64,000 nt of DNA, from NCBI GenBank assembly GCA_958295665.1, contig OY282560.1:94340311-94404310 (forward strand), written 5' to 3'. The notes beneath the pieces were generated by a model. The model did not search any database. It was not told the DNA's origin and worked only from the letters and a program-made list of their open reading frames with translations. The stretch is from Tipula vernalis (Eukaryota > Arthropoda > Insecta > Diptera > Tipulidae). The translations under genes and the position numbers were made by a program. Of this stretch, positions 50,390 to 61,739 are shown piece after piece. Every line of letters starts with the position of its first letter. Within the stretch, counting starts at the first letter, position 1.

Positions 50390-51221
50390 TTTGATCAATG
50401 GTCATTTCCTTTTACTACACTGTGCTTATAGGTTAATGTCTAATATAGACGCAAAGAATAATGTTAATTTAGTGGGCAAAATGTTGGCTGCATTTGTTAG
50501 AATATTTCCCAAAATTTATGGTGAGAATAGAGTTAGCTATAATGTACACGGTCTTCTCCATATCGCACATTGCGTTTCCAGGTTTGGTAGTGTAGATTCA
50601 TTCTCAGCATATAAATTTGAAAAATATATGCAACAGTTAAAGAAATCAGTAAGAAAACCTAGCTTAATTTTACAACATCTTGCCAACCTTATAGATGAAA
50701 TACAAATGTTGATTAATTTAAGTGAGCAGTTTCCCCATGACACTGATTTAAAAAATAATACATTAAAGGCGGCTGCACGAGTCCGTCTCGTGCGCGTCGC
50801 ATTTAGCGACGCGCTTTTTAAACCAATCAAAGCACCCTAATCTAAAAAAATGTCCCCTCCTGAGTTGAAAAATGTTTAATTTTAAAGCGCGTCGCAAAAT
50901 GCGACGCGCACGAGACGGACTCGTGCAGCCGCCTTTTAGTTTGACAATTTTATATTAAAAAATACGGAAGCTGACAAATGCTGCCATTTGGCGGGAGATA
51001 TTCCATTTTTAATTTCGGAACTGGTCCAAGAAAATGAAACTACAATGGTTATTGGCAGACGATTTAATGATGTATCACCATTTTTCATTAAGCCCCTTAA
51101 CTCACAAGTGACGCTTGGCATTTTTCAGTGTAAAGGAATATCGGATACTAATGAAATATTTCCTATTACAATAATTAAATTTAAATATGTAAAGTTATTT
51201 AATAAAATTAATTATATTTGA
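50390..51221 (+). pseudogene. TNP2/DUF4218-like transposase C-terminus, split by a MITE
   Basis: The segment NGHFLLLHCAYRLM, then VSYNVHGLLHIAHCVSRFGS, VDSFSAYKFEKYMQQLKK and SVRKPSLILQHLANLI matches the conserved domain that follows the catalytic core in Transposase_21/CACTA-like proteins of plants and insects. The frame runs into a MITE at 50766. Matching sequence resumes after it (DIPFLISELVQENE, GRRFNDVSPFFIKPLNSQ, LGIFQCKGI) and stops at 51221. No catalytic core was found upstream, where the inverted repeat arm lies, so this is a 5'-truncated remnant. The role of this domain is not established; assignment rests on motif recall. Confidence 0.75.
50766..50935. mobile_element. 170-bp GC-rich PIF/Harbinger-like MITE
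   Basis: Terminal inverted repeats of about 50 bp (AAGGCGGCTGCACGAGTC to GACTCGTGCAGCCGCCTT), each containing a smaller hairpin GCGCGTCGCA-TGCGACGCGC. TTA is duplicated at 50763-50765 and 50936-50938. Its high GC stands out sharply against the host DNA. Confidence 0.92.
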
Positions 51222-51360
51222 ATATTCCTGCTCCATTAAAGGGGCAATTAATGTATAATTATATTTAAATTTTGTAGCTTTACAATAATACAATATTAAC
51301 TTTTTTAGATTTTAATTGTATTTGTTTTTTACCCTCAGTAATATTTATATTTTTATTTAG

Positions 51361-52600
51361 CATGGAAAGTCAAGACCTTGATTGGCTACAGAAATGTTTT
51401 TATAAAGATTATCCAGTAGAAAATGGTAATATAAATTTATTTACTTCCAAAAATTAATTTGATAAAAAAATTATTAAAATTACCGGTCACATATCACCGA
51501 TTCAAAACCGAAATTCGCCACTAGCATTATCACCGATTGAAAATCAAAAATCACCACCGATCCAAAATAGAAATTCACCACCAGCATTAACTTAGATTAT
51601 TGGAGCATCTAAATCCAAAATTCAAGCCACTACAAACGTGCCTTCAACATCAAAAACATAAATTAACTGTTTTTCATGGCACTTGTTGAATACGAATAAG
51701 ATAGTGTTATATGAAACGAAACGACAATAATTTTATGATCTGATGTTTCGCATATAAAACAATCTAGCAGGATTCTCTAGTGTGATGAAATGCGCCGATT
51801 AGCATAATTTCTCGAAACAGAAATATTAATTAAGACACTTTATATTTATGTAGTATGGATAGCCAAGAGCTTGACTTTCGAGAGGAAGCAACATGCCCGT
51901 TTGATGCCAACCCAAAAGATTTTGTTTTCTTAAATCCTGGTAATATAAAATTTTATCACAATTTTGCACTTATTTTATATAACAATTATTATATTATAGA
52001 TCGAATATCATCAAGTCATTATCAAAAGTCATGGGCGATGACTTAAAAGCATATGCCACCACCACCATTAAATATACGCTCGATGAATATAAAACAATAG
52101 TTCCTGTAAATAAGAATAGTAAATTATGTGTAAAAAGTAAACAAACAACACATTTTAAATTACATAGACAAATTAACCTATTTGTTTAAAGATTTGTCGA
52201 GGAGGATTGCGCAACAAAATAATGGAGTAAACACTAGAAACATCAATAAGGAGCTACAGAAATTATTTCCTCCAGCATCACTTAAAGAATTGGAGGAGCT
52301 GGAAGCAAGGTGTTGTAACACTGAATTTCGGGAACAATTGGTAAAGATGATTTATACTATACGATTACACTTTATGTAACTGAATAATTATTGGTAATTT
52401 AAATTTCAGGTGAATTATCTCACATCATTTGTAAACCTAGGAAAAGGAGGCTAAGCTTGGCGTTCCAGAAGACCATATCAGATTTATTAGCACTGCAGCT
52501 AAATTTCGGGGGGACTCAAAGAAAAATTGCTTTTAAAAAATTTAAAAAGCTCAATGTAATCATGTTTGGTAAGATTTGCTTATTTTATATAAATTTCACA
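51361..52600 (+). pseudogene. DUF4806-like gene remnant, several candidate exons
   Basis: The 3' part reads ELQKLFPPASLKELEELEAR and FREQLVKMI (52182-52379), then after a likely 3' splice site near 52410, ISDLLALQLNFGGTQRKIAF with KKFKKLNVIMFG. This order fits the DUF4806 domain that is common and often multicopy in insects. Upstream, two similar ATG exons each end in GGTAATATAAA: MESQDLDWLQKCFYKDYP at 51361 and MDSQELDFREEATCPFDANP at 51855. A proline-rich tract with repeated SPIQNRNSP lies at 51490-51600, ending in a stop. An intervening exon (about 52000-52188) is open in another frame. Splicing could not be settled and the function of DUF4806 is unknown. Confidence 0.55.
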
Positions 52601-53275
52601 ATTCATAAGTAATATCTTTTATACCTTTTTTTAGATTTTACTTTTTAATTTTTGTTGAATGTTGATTAATTCTTGTAATTTCTAAATATGCTACCGGTCT
52701 TACGACACTTTTAAATGTGTTTTTTATTAACACGTAGAAACATTTTAGTATTTACGAACGGTAATTCAACGAAAACCGGCTAATAGACAGAATTCTATTT
52801 ATTTAATTTTTAATTTAATATGTTCCGAAGATTGTAAGAGAATTCAATCCAGTTTCGAACTGATGAGCTTATGATTATGAAAAAATCTATCCTCTCATCA
52901 GGCCGCTTTTTTTAGAGGCTTGGAAATCTCCACTTGAGCTTTCAATTTAAACTTAAAATGGAATTCAGATGAGCACATAACAGGCAACACAATAAGGAGT
53001 TGCGTGAACAATAATATAGATTTCTAATTAATTATAGTCTTAGTTATTTTGAATTATTCTTTAACATGAATTATTTATTTTATTTTATTTATATTGGAAT
53101 TTATTAGGAAATGTTGAATTTATTAATAATTAATTATTTAAATGTGATAAACTGGATGAATTTTTGAATTTTATTATTTTATAAAATGAATAAATAAAAA
53201 AAAAATATTTTTTTACTTAATAATAGTATTATTTTAATCTCCAAAAAGACTTTTTCGAGTGGCATCTGGGGGCTA
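52601..53275. other. AT-rich spacer, no gene recognised
   Basis: Contains long A/T tracts (53040-53220) and no recognisable coding sequence or repeat arm. Confidence 0.5.
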
Positions 53276-53524
53276 CCCAGTTGTACGATTAAGTGCTCCA
53301 ACAGCGCTAATTTAGCGATCACCGTGATCGCTCAATTTGATCTCACCGTGAGCATTACTTTACCGACATAACAGCACCATCTATCAAACAATTTCTTAAA
53401 CTAACCGTTTACAAATACTACTGCACCATACATTCCGTCGGTATTCGTTCGTTTTTAGAAATATGGTGTTAAGTGATGCTCACGATGAGGTCAAATTGAG
53501 CGAGCACTCAATCATACAACTGGG
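53276..53524. mobile_element. 249-bp MITE (CCCAGTTGTA termini)
   Basis: Imperfect inverted ends CCCAGTTGTACGATTAAGTG and its partner near 53490-53524 continue inward through GCTCAATTTGA and CCGTGAGCAT blocks. The left arm has an extra palindrome AGCGATCAC-CGTGATCGCT. A target duplication is not clear (TA and ATA at the two sides). Confidence 0.75.
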
Positions 53525-53759
53525 ATAAAGAACACAAAATATATTTATGTACCAATAGCTTGGAATATTACATTTAATTCTATAACAACATAAAATGAGC
53601 ATCGATAACCCATCAAGTGCGGAATGAGATATAAGAAAAAAAAAATGTTGAGTTATTGATACGTTTTGATTTCCGCAATTTTTGGTCTACACGGTGAAGA
53701 CGCATGTCAGTCGTAACAATATTTATCCAACTAATATTTACTTAATACCAATATAAAGC

Positions 53760-54007
53760 GTTTTTTTATTCGCTCCGGATAGCTGCTATCGAGAGCCGTC
53801 ATTTTTCTACGCCTAATTTTAAATTTGACGCGCTATTTATTGGTAAACTAAACTTATTTAACATCAAACTATCATTTTTAATTCAATTGTTTAGCGAAAA
53901 CTTGATATAAAAAATATTTGGCTTTACCTATTTATACGGAGCGCTATCCGGAGCCACTTTTCATATGACGGCTCTCGATAGCAGCTATCCGGAGCGAATA
54001 AAAAAAC
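53760..54007. mobile_element. 248-bp MITE with 42-bp perfect inverted ends
   Basis: The left end GTTTTTTTATTCGCTCCGG continues through GATAGCTGCTATCGAGAGCC to GTCA, and the right end is its exact reverse complement ending GGAGCGAATAAAAAAAC. The interior is AT-rich and non-coding. No convincing target duplication was seen, so the superfamily is open. Confidence 0.88.
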
Positions 54008-56056
54008 ACTACAATAGCCTTCTTGTATATTGTTGTTAAAGATATGTAGAAAACTTTTATATGAACATTTTATAATATTTTTGCTTTTTTCATTGAAAAA
54101 TTTGAAGCTAAAAAACACCATTTTTACTATGGATTCCTATGGAAATCAATAAAAAGTTATTCCACTAAAAAAGCTTCTAAAAAATACGTCATGCTGATTA
54201 TGGCTCTATACTCTAGAAGGCTCTGCTATCATCCGTTCAATATTTGTAGGTTTGATGTGCCGATTCATTTTATTCATATTTAAATGATTTAATTTTTCCC
54301 AATTCACATATTAATCAATAAAAAAACGACAAAGTCTAAATGAGGAGCAAAATCACAAAACAACAATCATAAGAAAAAAGAAAATTTCGTCGCCTTCTTT
54401 CGGTTTTTGTCTTACTCGTTTTAATATTTGTTAAAAATTGTTACAACTGTCTTCTCTTACTGGTGTAATTTATTATTATTATTAGTTTAATTTAAAAGTG
54501 TTGTTGCATTCGTAAATTCAAAATGTTACTTTTTAATGCTTTACATAAAACAGTTATTAAATCTCAGTCTTTTTTAAATTAAGAAAAGTTTATTCTGTTC
54601 ATGATGAGTTTACGTTATTTTTATATTTTAGAGATGTGTGTCTTAGTTTACCTAGGAGAATTCAACATTATTAATTCAAAATGTATTCTTAAAGCGAGCA
54701 CGAACGGTGGAAAAGAAAAATTCGCAGAATAAAATTTGAGTAAATTTATATTAATATGTTAAAGTTTGTACAACGTGTTGTCAAGTCTCCTTTAATAAGA
54801 GATTTAAAACATGAAAGACGATAATATATAAAGATCGATTCAAGGTTTTGTTACCGAAAGCCGGTTGAGCTCTAGAAACAATAAAATATTATCGCCCTGT
54901 ATTTTATGTATATAAGAGTGTTGATAAACCATGCCAGTTAAGAATAAATAATTTTTAAATAAAAAGAGCAAAATATGTATATTTTACTATACAATATTTA
55001 TTATAAGTTGAAGTTAAATCAATAAAATACATACCAAAAACAAAGAAATGCTATTCTTTTTCATTCCTTTTCCACACGAAGTCTTATTTCAAGGTGAGTA
55101 AAATAAATGACAAAATACTACTGTTGACGTTACCGGAATAAATTTTCATTTTATTACCTTAAAATGATAACAACAAAATACAAATATATTTTTGTAAAAG
55201 AACCGCGTATTTCTACATACATGTGTGTACTTAGGGAATTCTTCTCTCTAGAGTTCTCAAGACTTTATACGAATTTTTAAATCTCGTTTCTCGAGAAATT
55301 TTATTTTTCATTACTTTCGGAAATTCTTGTTTCTCGAGAAATAATGTTTCTATAAACTGGGATTTTAAAAAAACATAATTTTATTTGAATTGCAATATAA
55401 CATTTTCTAGAAGAAAAAAATTGTCCGATCTGCCCGAAGTGTATCACTAACGCTATTATATTAAAGGGGGTTGATAGAGTTGCTTATAAAACTAGAGGAT
55501 CCCCGAAATAAAGTTGTTGGAATTTAACTCGTAAATAAAATGGAATAAAAGTTGCAAAATTTGTATAGAGTTAGTCTGGAAAATATTCATAAAAAAATGA
55601 AATTAAACTCGTAAAAAAACACACAACCTGTAAAAACAAAGTTTTTGACTCTATATCCTTTATATACTTGAACAAACATTTGGAACACTACTAGATTGAA
55701 TTTTTTAAATTAAAAATTAAAGAAAAAACTTAGTTATAGTATGTTGATCAAACTGAAGTTTTGCCAAAAAGTATTGTTAGGAGACAAAAGTCGATGTGCA
55801 AAATTTCAGCGCAAGAGGATCACGGGAAGTGGGTCAATTTTGAACTTGAAGATCGTAAGGACACTCAAGCAAGCAATCAAGCAGGTGAAGTTAATATAAA
55901 GGATATAAAAAGAAATTAGTTTCGCTCCGTAACTTTCCGAGCTTAGTTCCATTTTTTTGCATAATAAACTCGGAAACATATAATGTTCTTGGACCCTATT
56001 CTCGAATTCCGCATACATTTTCCAAATGTGGACATCTGTCAAAATTCATAAAAACA
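54008..56056. other. 2-kb AT-rich stretch, no gene recognised
   Basis: No protein homology was recognised on either strand. A small cluster of TTTCTCGAGAAAT palindromes lies at about 55290-55350. A 78-codon minus frame at 55806-56042 has no supporting features. Confidence 0.5.
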
Positions 56057-56106
56057 TGTAACGTGGTTACGTCACATGTTTTGTTAGATCAAATTATAAC
56101 ATCAGT
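56057..56106 (+). repeat. LTR fragment (5'), second gypsy element
   Basis: The first 50 bp of an LTR (TGTAACGTGGTTACGTCACA onward) match 58823-58872 at 48 of 50 positions. The rest of the 5' LTR, the leader and gag are missing; pol begins within about 40 bp. Confidence 0.8.
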
Positions 56107-58747
56107 TAAAAACTAACTGAAAGTCCTTGTTGTTCCATCTTTGCAGCAAGAACTTTATTTGGGGTGTGACTTTTGGGAGTTGTTCGGTATCAAACCATTT
56201 ATCATCAATGAAATGAAGGCCAAATCGACACTTCCTAATAATACTGACCCCGATCAGAGAAGGCGACTCCAAACTATTATCGAAACGCTACCCAGTTATG
56301 AAAGAAAGGGACTTGGCCGAACATCGCTTATTACGAACATCGCTCCGGATATCAAGCAGAGATTTTACGCGAATTCGCCTGCGGTGCAGCAACAAATTTA
56401 TGATGAATTTGACGGTATGTTGGCGCTCGATGTGATCGAGGAAAGTGATAGCAGCTGGAGTTCTCAAATGGCTGTCGTCAAAAAACTAAATGGTAAAATT
56501 CGACTGTGTTTGGATGCGCGCCGGTTGAATAACGTGACGAGAAAAGATGCTTACCCGATCCCGTTGATAGATGGGTTCCTAAGCAGACTGGGTAGGATTA
56601 CATTTATCTCGGCTTTGGATCTAAAGCATGCCTTTTGGCAAATTCCTTTGGATTCCGAGTCGAGAGAAAAAACAGCGTTTGCTGTCCCGGGGCGGCCCTT
56701 ATATCAATTTAAGGTGATGCCTTTTGAACTCTGCAATGCTCCTCATACCTTAAGCATATTGATGAACAAAGTAATTCCACACCACCTACATGATCGTGTT
56801 TTCGTCTATTTGGACGATTTGCTCATAACCACTTCAAGCTTTGAGGGACATCTGTCGCTACTTGCTGATGTGGTTGAACGACTCGCGAAAGCCGGACCAA
56901 CTAAAAATATAGAGAACACCAAATTCGTCCAAAGGGAGATTGAATACGGATAAGGCCAGGGCGATTGCAGAGTTCCCAATACCAAAAACGATCCGGCAGT
57001 TACGTCGTTTTTTGGGCGCCTCGGGATGGTACCGGTGGTTTGTGAGTGGGTTTTCAGCATTGACGGTTCCTCTCACCAATCTTCTTAAGCAGAGTAAAAA
57101 ATTCGAATGGTCCTATTAAGCTCAACAATCATTTGATGACCTTAAAACAGCACTTACCTCAGCACATGTGCTGGCACCTCCAGATTTTTCCAGACGGTTT
57201 ACATACAACGTGATGCCAGTTCCACAGGTATCGGGGCAGTACTCTTCCAAAAAGATGATCACGGAGAGGACCGTCCAGTGGTCTTTATGTCTCAGAAGTT
57301 AAAAGCGGCACAAATGAACTACATTGTAACTGAACTTGAGTGCTTAGCTGCTCTCCTTGCAATAAAGAAATTCCGTGCCTATGTCGAAGGATTACCATTT
57401 ACTTGGCTGATGTCACTAAAAGACCTTTCCGGTCTGTTGGCTAGGTGGTCCCTAAAGCTGCAGGCATTTGACATCGACATAGAGTACTGAAAAGGTTCTC
57501 AAAACGCCCTTCCAGACGTCTTATCGCGAGTACACATGGACGCGCTAAGCCTACAGTCCTATTTTGCAATTCTTGATTGGGACCCAGCTGCATTCAATTC
57601 AACTGAATACAAAGACTTAATCCATAAAGTTAATCAGAATCCGCAAATTGCCAATATATAAGTTGCAAATGGGAACGACTTGCAGTTAACTGATATTCCA
57701 ACCTGGAAATTAATTGTACCCGAAAATCTCAGAATGTCGGTAATTGAGTCAGCTCATTGCCCACCAACATCGGCTCATTTAGGCATCAGCAGAACTACTG
57801 AAGTAATTAGACGATATTATCATTGGTCTTCTGTCTTATCAGACGTTAGTACGTATATTAATAGTTGTGTCGAATGCAAATCGAACAAAGCATTGATGAT
57901 TCAAAGTAACCCTCCACTTAGCAGTCTGCCCATCACGTTCAGGCCTTGGCACAGAATATACATATTTAGATTTTCTTGGACCCTATCCCCGCACCCGAAA
58001 GGAAAATATAAGTATTTTAATCGTTGTAGATCACTTTTCGAAATTCGTCTTAACGCAAGCTTTACGGAAAGCTACGTCCGCCGAAGTATGCCAGTTCTTG
58101 GAGGAACATATATTCCTAGTATTCAGGGTGCCGGAATAATTGGTGACAGATAATGGATGCCAGTTCGAAGCTAAGATGTTGAAGGATCTATCTTTACGGC
58201 TAAATATAGTTCGCAGGCGAACGCATCCGAACGCGTAAATCGCACCCTATTAGCTTCACTATGAGCTTATTAAAGAAGATCATCGCGTTTGGGATGAACA
58301 GCTCACGAGAATTACGCATGCGTTACATAATTGTGTCCACGATGCAACTGGCTATTCTCCCCTGTTTCTGGTGTTCGGGCAACATGGTCATACTAATTTC
58401 TAAAAACTATGTACGATTTCACGGGGTCGAAAGTTAATCTCGAAGATAAACCTAGCTTTTTACAACATATTTATTAGAAAGTTAAGTTAAACTTAATCGA
58501 AGCTGCACGCAAAAATCATTCCAGATATAATCTTCGTAGACGAGTTCCCAATCTACACATCGGACAATCCGTGTATGTGAGAAATTTTACCCAGAGCAAG
58601 GCGTCTGATCAATATTCGGCCAAATCAGCAAAAAAAATTGTTCCGGGAACCATAATTCGATTGGTTGGTAAAGTAGCCTTCGAAATTGCTAATCCTCAAG
58701 GTAAATCCATGGGGGTGTATCACGTCAAAGACATAAAATCTTCCTGA
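56107..58747 (+). pseudogene. pol: Second gypsy element: decayed pol
   Basis: Sequence starts at the end of protease (QQELYLGCDFWELFGIKP). Reverse transcriptase runs to 56953 with IRLCLDARRLNNVTRKDAYP, ALDLKHAFWQIPLD and the catalytic FVYLDDLLI. After a frame break, KTIRQLRRFLGASGWYRWF and an RNase H region (SQKLKAAQMNYIVTELECLA) follow. Integrase shows a zinc site (AHLGISRTTEVIRRYYHW, CVECK), parts of the core (VVDHFSKF and LVTDNGCQFEAK in other frames) and a C-terminus ending VYHVKDIKSS at 58747. At least five stops or shifts are present (56951, 57118, 57488, 57659 and around 57950-58250), so it is long dead. It is a different gypsy lineage from the one at 38.8-44.3 kb. Confidence 0.9.
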
Positions 58748-58796
58748 TCGCGTTTTGATTGTTATTAGTTGCTCTTTAGCCCGGTTTGAGACTCAT

Positions 58797-58822
58797 CTCA
58801 GGGGCAGGTCGTCCCCACGATT
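58797..58822 (+). promoter_or_regulatory. Polypurine-tract region of the second gypsy element
   Basis: CAGGGGCAGGTCGTCCCCAC followed by GATT lies directly before the 3' LTR start. A GGGGCAGG-type sequence before TGTAAC is common in insect gypsy elements, from memory. Confidence 0.5.
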
Positions 58823-58872
58823 TGTAACGTGGTTACGTCACATGTTTTGTTTGATCAAATTATAATATCAGT
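58823..58872 (+). repeat. Start of 3' LTR, second gypsy element
   Basis: The 50 bp shared with the 5' fragment mark its start. The LTR probably continues further right, but with the 5' copy truncated its end cannot be set. Confidence 0.75.
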
Positions 58873-59178
58873 CCTTTTAATTATGGATTGATTTATCTTT
58901 CATATCTCTATCACTATAGTCTAGCATATTGGTGTCTGTGCCAATCCAGTTTTATTCGTAGTGCAACTGTTCGTAAATTTCTGGTCCTCAAATGGTGGGG
59001 TAAACTCTATAGATAGATGATGGGTTTTACACAGAATCGGGGCTGTGAAAATCTGAATGTGAGATAGATCAGATGAAGTTTGAAGTTGTAGTGAATGAGT
59101 CGATAAAATAACTCAAACGCATAAATTTGTTTTATTTACAAAAAGCAAAAGAGCTGACAAATTCAACGCACTAAGAAC
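58873..59178. other. Spacer or rest of the 3' LTR
   Basis: About 300 bp between the recognisable LTR start and the LINE 3' end. It may include most of the gypsy 3' LTR. No coding sequence was recognised. Confidence 0.4.
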
Positions 59179-61177
59179 TTTATTTTATTTTTTATTTTTA
59201 GAGATATTACGACTGAGGCTTGTACCCATTTAGTTATTTACATTGCATAATAAAGTTTTTGATTAGTAGGCACAATCAAGTGATTATCTCCCGTTTCGTG
59301 TAACTCGTCCTCATATTTTTCGCCACTGTAAATCTACTGACCTCCTGGTCGCGATAAGTCCAAAGGTTTGGTTCTTTGCAGTCTTCTTGTTGGTGTAGTA
59401 TTTAGCATACACCGTATGTCCAGATTTTCATGCTGGTGCAGACGTTGTAGGTGTTTTGTTGCATGATTCTTGATTTCATCCGCGACAAGCTCGATATTTA
59501 GATCTCGATGGAGGTTGTCGTTTCGAATGTACCACGGTGCATTAACAATACATCGCAGGATTTTATTTTGAGCTGTTTGTATGATTTTGATATTTGTCCT
59601 CTTGGCACAACCCCAAAGTTGACTACCATATGTCCAGACAGGTTTCAGAATTTGTTCGTATAACAGCAGTTTGTTATGAATCGCCAGTTCAGATTGTCTC
59701 CCTAGGAGCCAATGCATTTTTCTAAATTTTATGTTTAGTTTTTCTCTCTTCTTTTTTATGTGTTCCTTCCATCTAAGTTTAGCATCTAAAGTCATGCCAA
59801 GATATTTAGTAGTGTTCGCATGCGGTACTACTATCGAGTTTATCATTATTGGTATATGATTAACTTTTAGATTTGTAAAGTTTACTTGGATTGATTTTGC
59901 TTCATTTAATTTAATTCGCCATTTCTTTGTCCAATTACATATCAGGTTAGTAGCCTTCTGTAATTTACTAGTGGAGTCATTGATGTTTTTTGCTGTTGCA
60001 AGTATGGCCGTGTCATCGGCAAAAGTCGCCATTGTTGCTTCTGTAATTGGTATATCTCTAGTATACAGGAGATAAAGGATTGGCCCAAGAACACTTCCTT
60101 GAGGAACTCCTGCTGTTATCCTTTTTAGTTGGGAGTTTTCATTCTCATACTTTACTCGGAAATGCCTCTCTGATATGTATGATTTTAAAATTTGAAAAAA
60201 ATTGCTCCGGAAGATCTCGGTGAAGTTTGAATTCTAACCCCTGGTGCCTTACTTTGTCAAATGCTTGCGCTACATCAAGGGATATAGTTGAGCATATTTG
60301 TTTGCTTTCTAATGATTTCTCGATTACATCAGTAATTCGATGTACTTGTTCTATCGTAGAATGTTTTTCCCTAAATCCAAACTGATGTGAGCGGATAAGA
60401 TTCCTTTCTTCGATAATTGGTTTTAATCTTTTAAGAAGAACCTTTTCAAATAGTTTCGATAATGTTGGTAACAGAGAAATTGGCCTATATGAAGCTTTAT
60501 CGTTCGGAGGTTTGTTCGGCTTAAGTATCATAATTACTTCTGCAACTTTCCATTGTCTTGGTACATATCTTAGACGAAATGCTGCATTGATTATATGCAC
60601 TAGTTTCATCAACCCTTTCTCCGGTAACACTTTTATTATCTGTCCCGTTATGAGATCATATCCTGGAGCCTTATACGCATTCAGATTATTCTTAATTTCC
60701 CATTTTAGTTCTTTCAATGTTATAGGTGTAATTTTTATTTCATCCTGTTTATTTATCGGGATAATATTTTCCTCTTCCGTTTGTTTTGGGTAAGGTTGGA
60801 ATGTTTCTTCAAGGTGATTTGCAAACAAATCTGCTTTTTGTTTAGCATTTCGAGCCCAATTTTCTTTATTTTTAATTGGAGGAACCTGAAGTTTGGGTCT
60901 TTTAAGATTCTTTGTTGCTTTCCATAAAGAATAATCAGTATCTTTTTGCCCAGTTAGAGTGCTGAGGTATTTATTAACTGACTGATTTTTAATGTCTTTT
61001 ATTAGATATTTTAATTTGTTACACAAATGATTATGAAATACCCTCTTATTTTCATAATAATTGTTTGGCTAAGTATCATAATTACTGGTGAATGATCTGA
61101 TGATAGACTTTCACTGTTCCCTATATGGATATAATTATAGATAGACTTTCACTGTTCCCTGTATGGATATAATTATC
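59179..61177 (-). mobile_element. Jockey-like non-LTR retrotransposon (LINE), deleted copy
   Basis: Minus-strand LINE with most of a reverse transcriptase frame, a short 3' untranslated region and an A-rich end reading TCTAAAAATAAAAAATAAAA (59179-59200). At the upstream end, a trace of the endonuclease domain (ESLSSDHSPV at about 61085-61120) is interrupted by a 38-bp tandem duplication (61102-61139 and 61140-61177). The rest of the endonuclease and ORF1 is absent or lies rearranged upstream. Confidence 0.85.
59334..61026 (-). pseudogene. LINE ORF2 reverse transcriptase, one frameshift
   Basis: The N-terminal part (60145-61026) has the Jockey-type linker and fingers: APGYDLITGQIIKVLP, VIMILKPNKPPNDKASYRPI, SLLPTLSKLFEKVLLKRL, HQFGFREKHSTIEQ and SLDVAQAFDKV. 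After a frame break between about 60033 and 60180, the palm continues with AGVPQGSVLGPILYLLYT and catalytic FADDTAILA, then the thumb (NTTKYLGMTLDAKLRWKEHI, LLLYEQILKPVWTYGSQLWG) and the Jockey-typical end at TAG 59334-59336. The enzyme would copy LINE RNA at a nicked target; this copy is inactive. Confidence 0.9.
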
Positions 61178-61187
61178 TGATTGTTCT

Positions 61188-61735
61188 GTGCTTCCAGTAA
61201 TAACAGGAAAAGAATCAGCCAGATATTGCAATTACGTTATTTCACTTGCTGCAGCGAAATTTGCCATAGCAGTAGTAGCAGTGCTTGTACTTTTATCTGT
61301 CCCAGCTGCCAAGTGCACAACTGCTGAGACATTGTGGTCTATGGATTTCGACGACTGGGAGCCCACTCGCTCACTCCCAAAGGTCGCCGGTATACTGGGT
61401 GTCCGGATCCCTGCACCGTACATTTTTCTTCTTCGCTACCCATGGTTTGTTTTTAATCATGGTGTCCTTCCCTTAGCATTTTATGCCTACTGCCAGGCAA
61501 GAAATCAGCCGCCTCTTGCATGAGGAACAGACGCTGTTTGAAGCCGCACCTCCTGGTGAACAGACGCTTCTTGCAAGTTTTGGTCCACGAGTGGTATTTT
61601 ATTTCCCACTTGCCCGCCGGTGAACCGGTGAGGGCATCCCCCTATCCGCCACCTGGGGACGTGCCCGATAGGAGACTTGCAACTCCCACGGGACTAAGAA
61701 CTTTGATACAATTTCAGAGTGGTGAATATACTTAG
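61188..61735 (-). other. GC-richer block, possible LINE 5' UTR and ORF1 start
   Basis: GC content jumps relative to the flanks. On the minus strand the block opens with TTAGTCCCGTGGGAGTTGCA and CCAGGTGGCGGATAGGGGGA, which from memory resembles 5' untranslated regions of insect Jockey/I-type LINEs. A 63-codon minus frame (61232-61423, MYGAGIRTPSIPATFG) could be an ORF1 start. An opposing 111-codon plus frame (61188-61523) is probably a shadow. It sits just upstream of the LINE in the right orientation, so an internally deleted full-length copy is plausible but unproven. Confidence 0.35.
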
Positions 61736-61739
61736 GGAA

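Noticed and set aside
61188..61523. Plus-strand 111-codon frame with a signal-peptide-like hydrophobic stretch
   Set aside because: It opposes a GC-rich block that better fits LINE 5' sequence on the minus strand. No homologue was recognised, so it is not called a gene.
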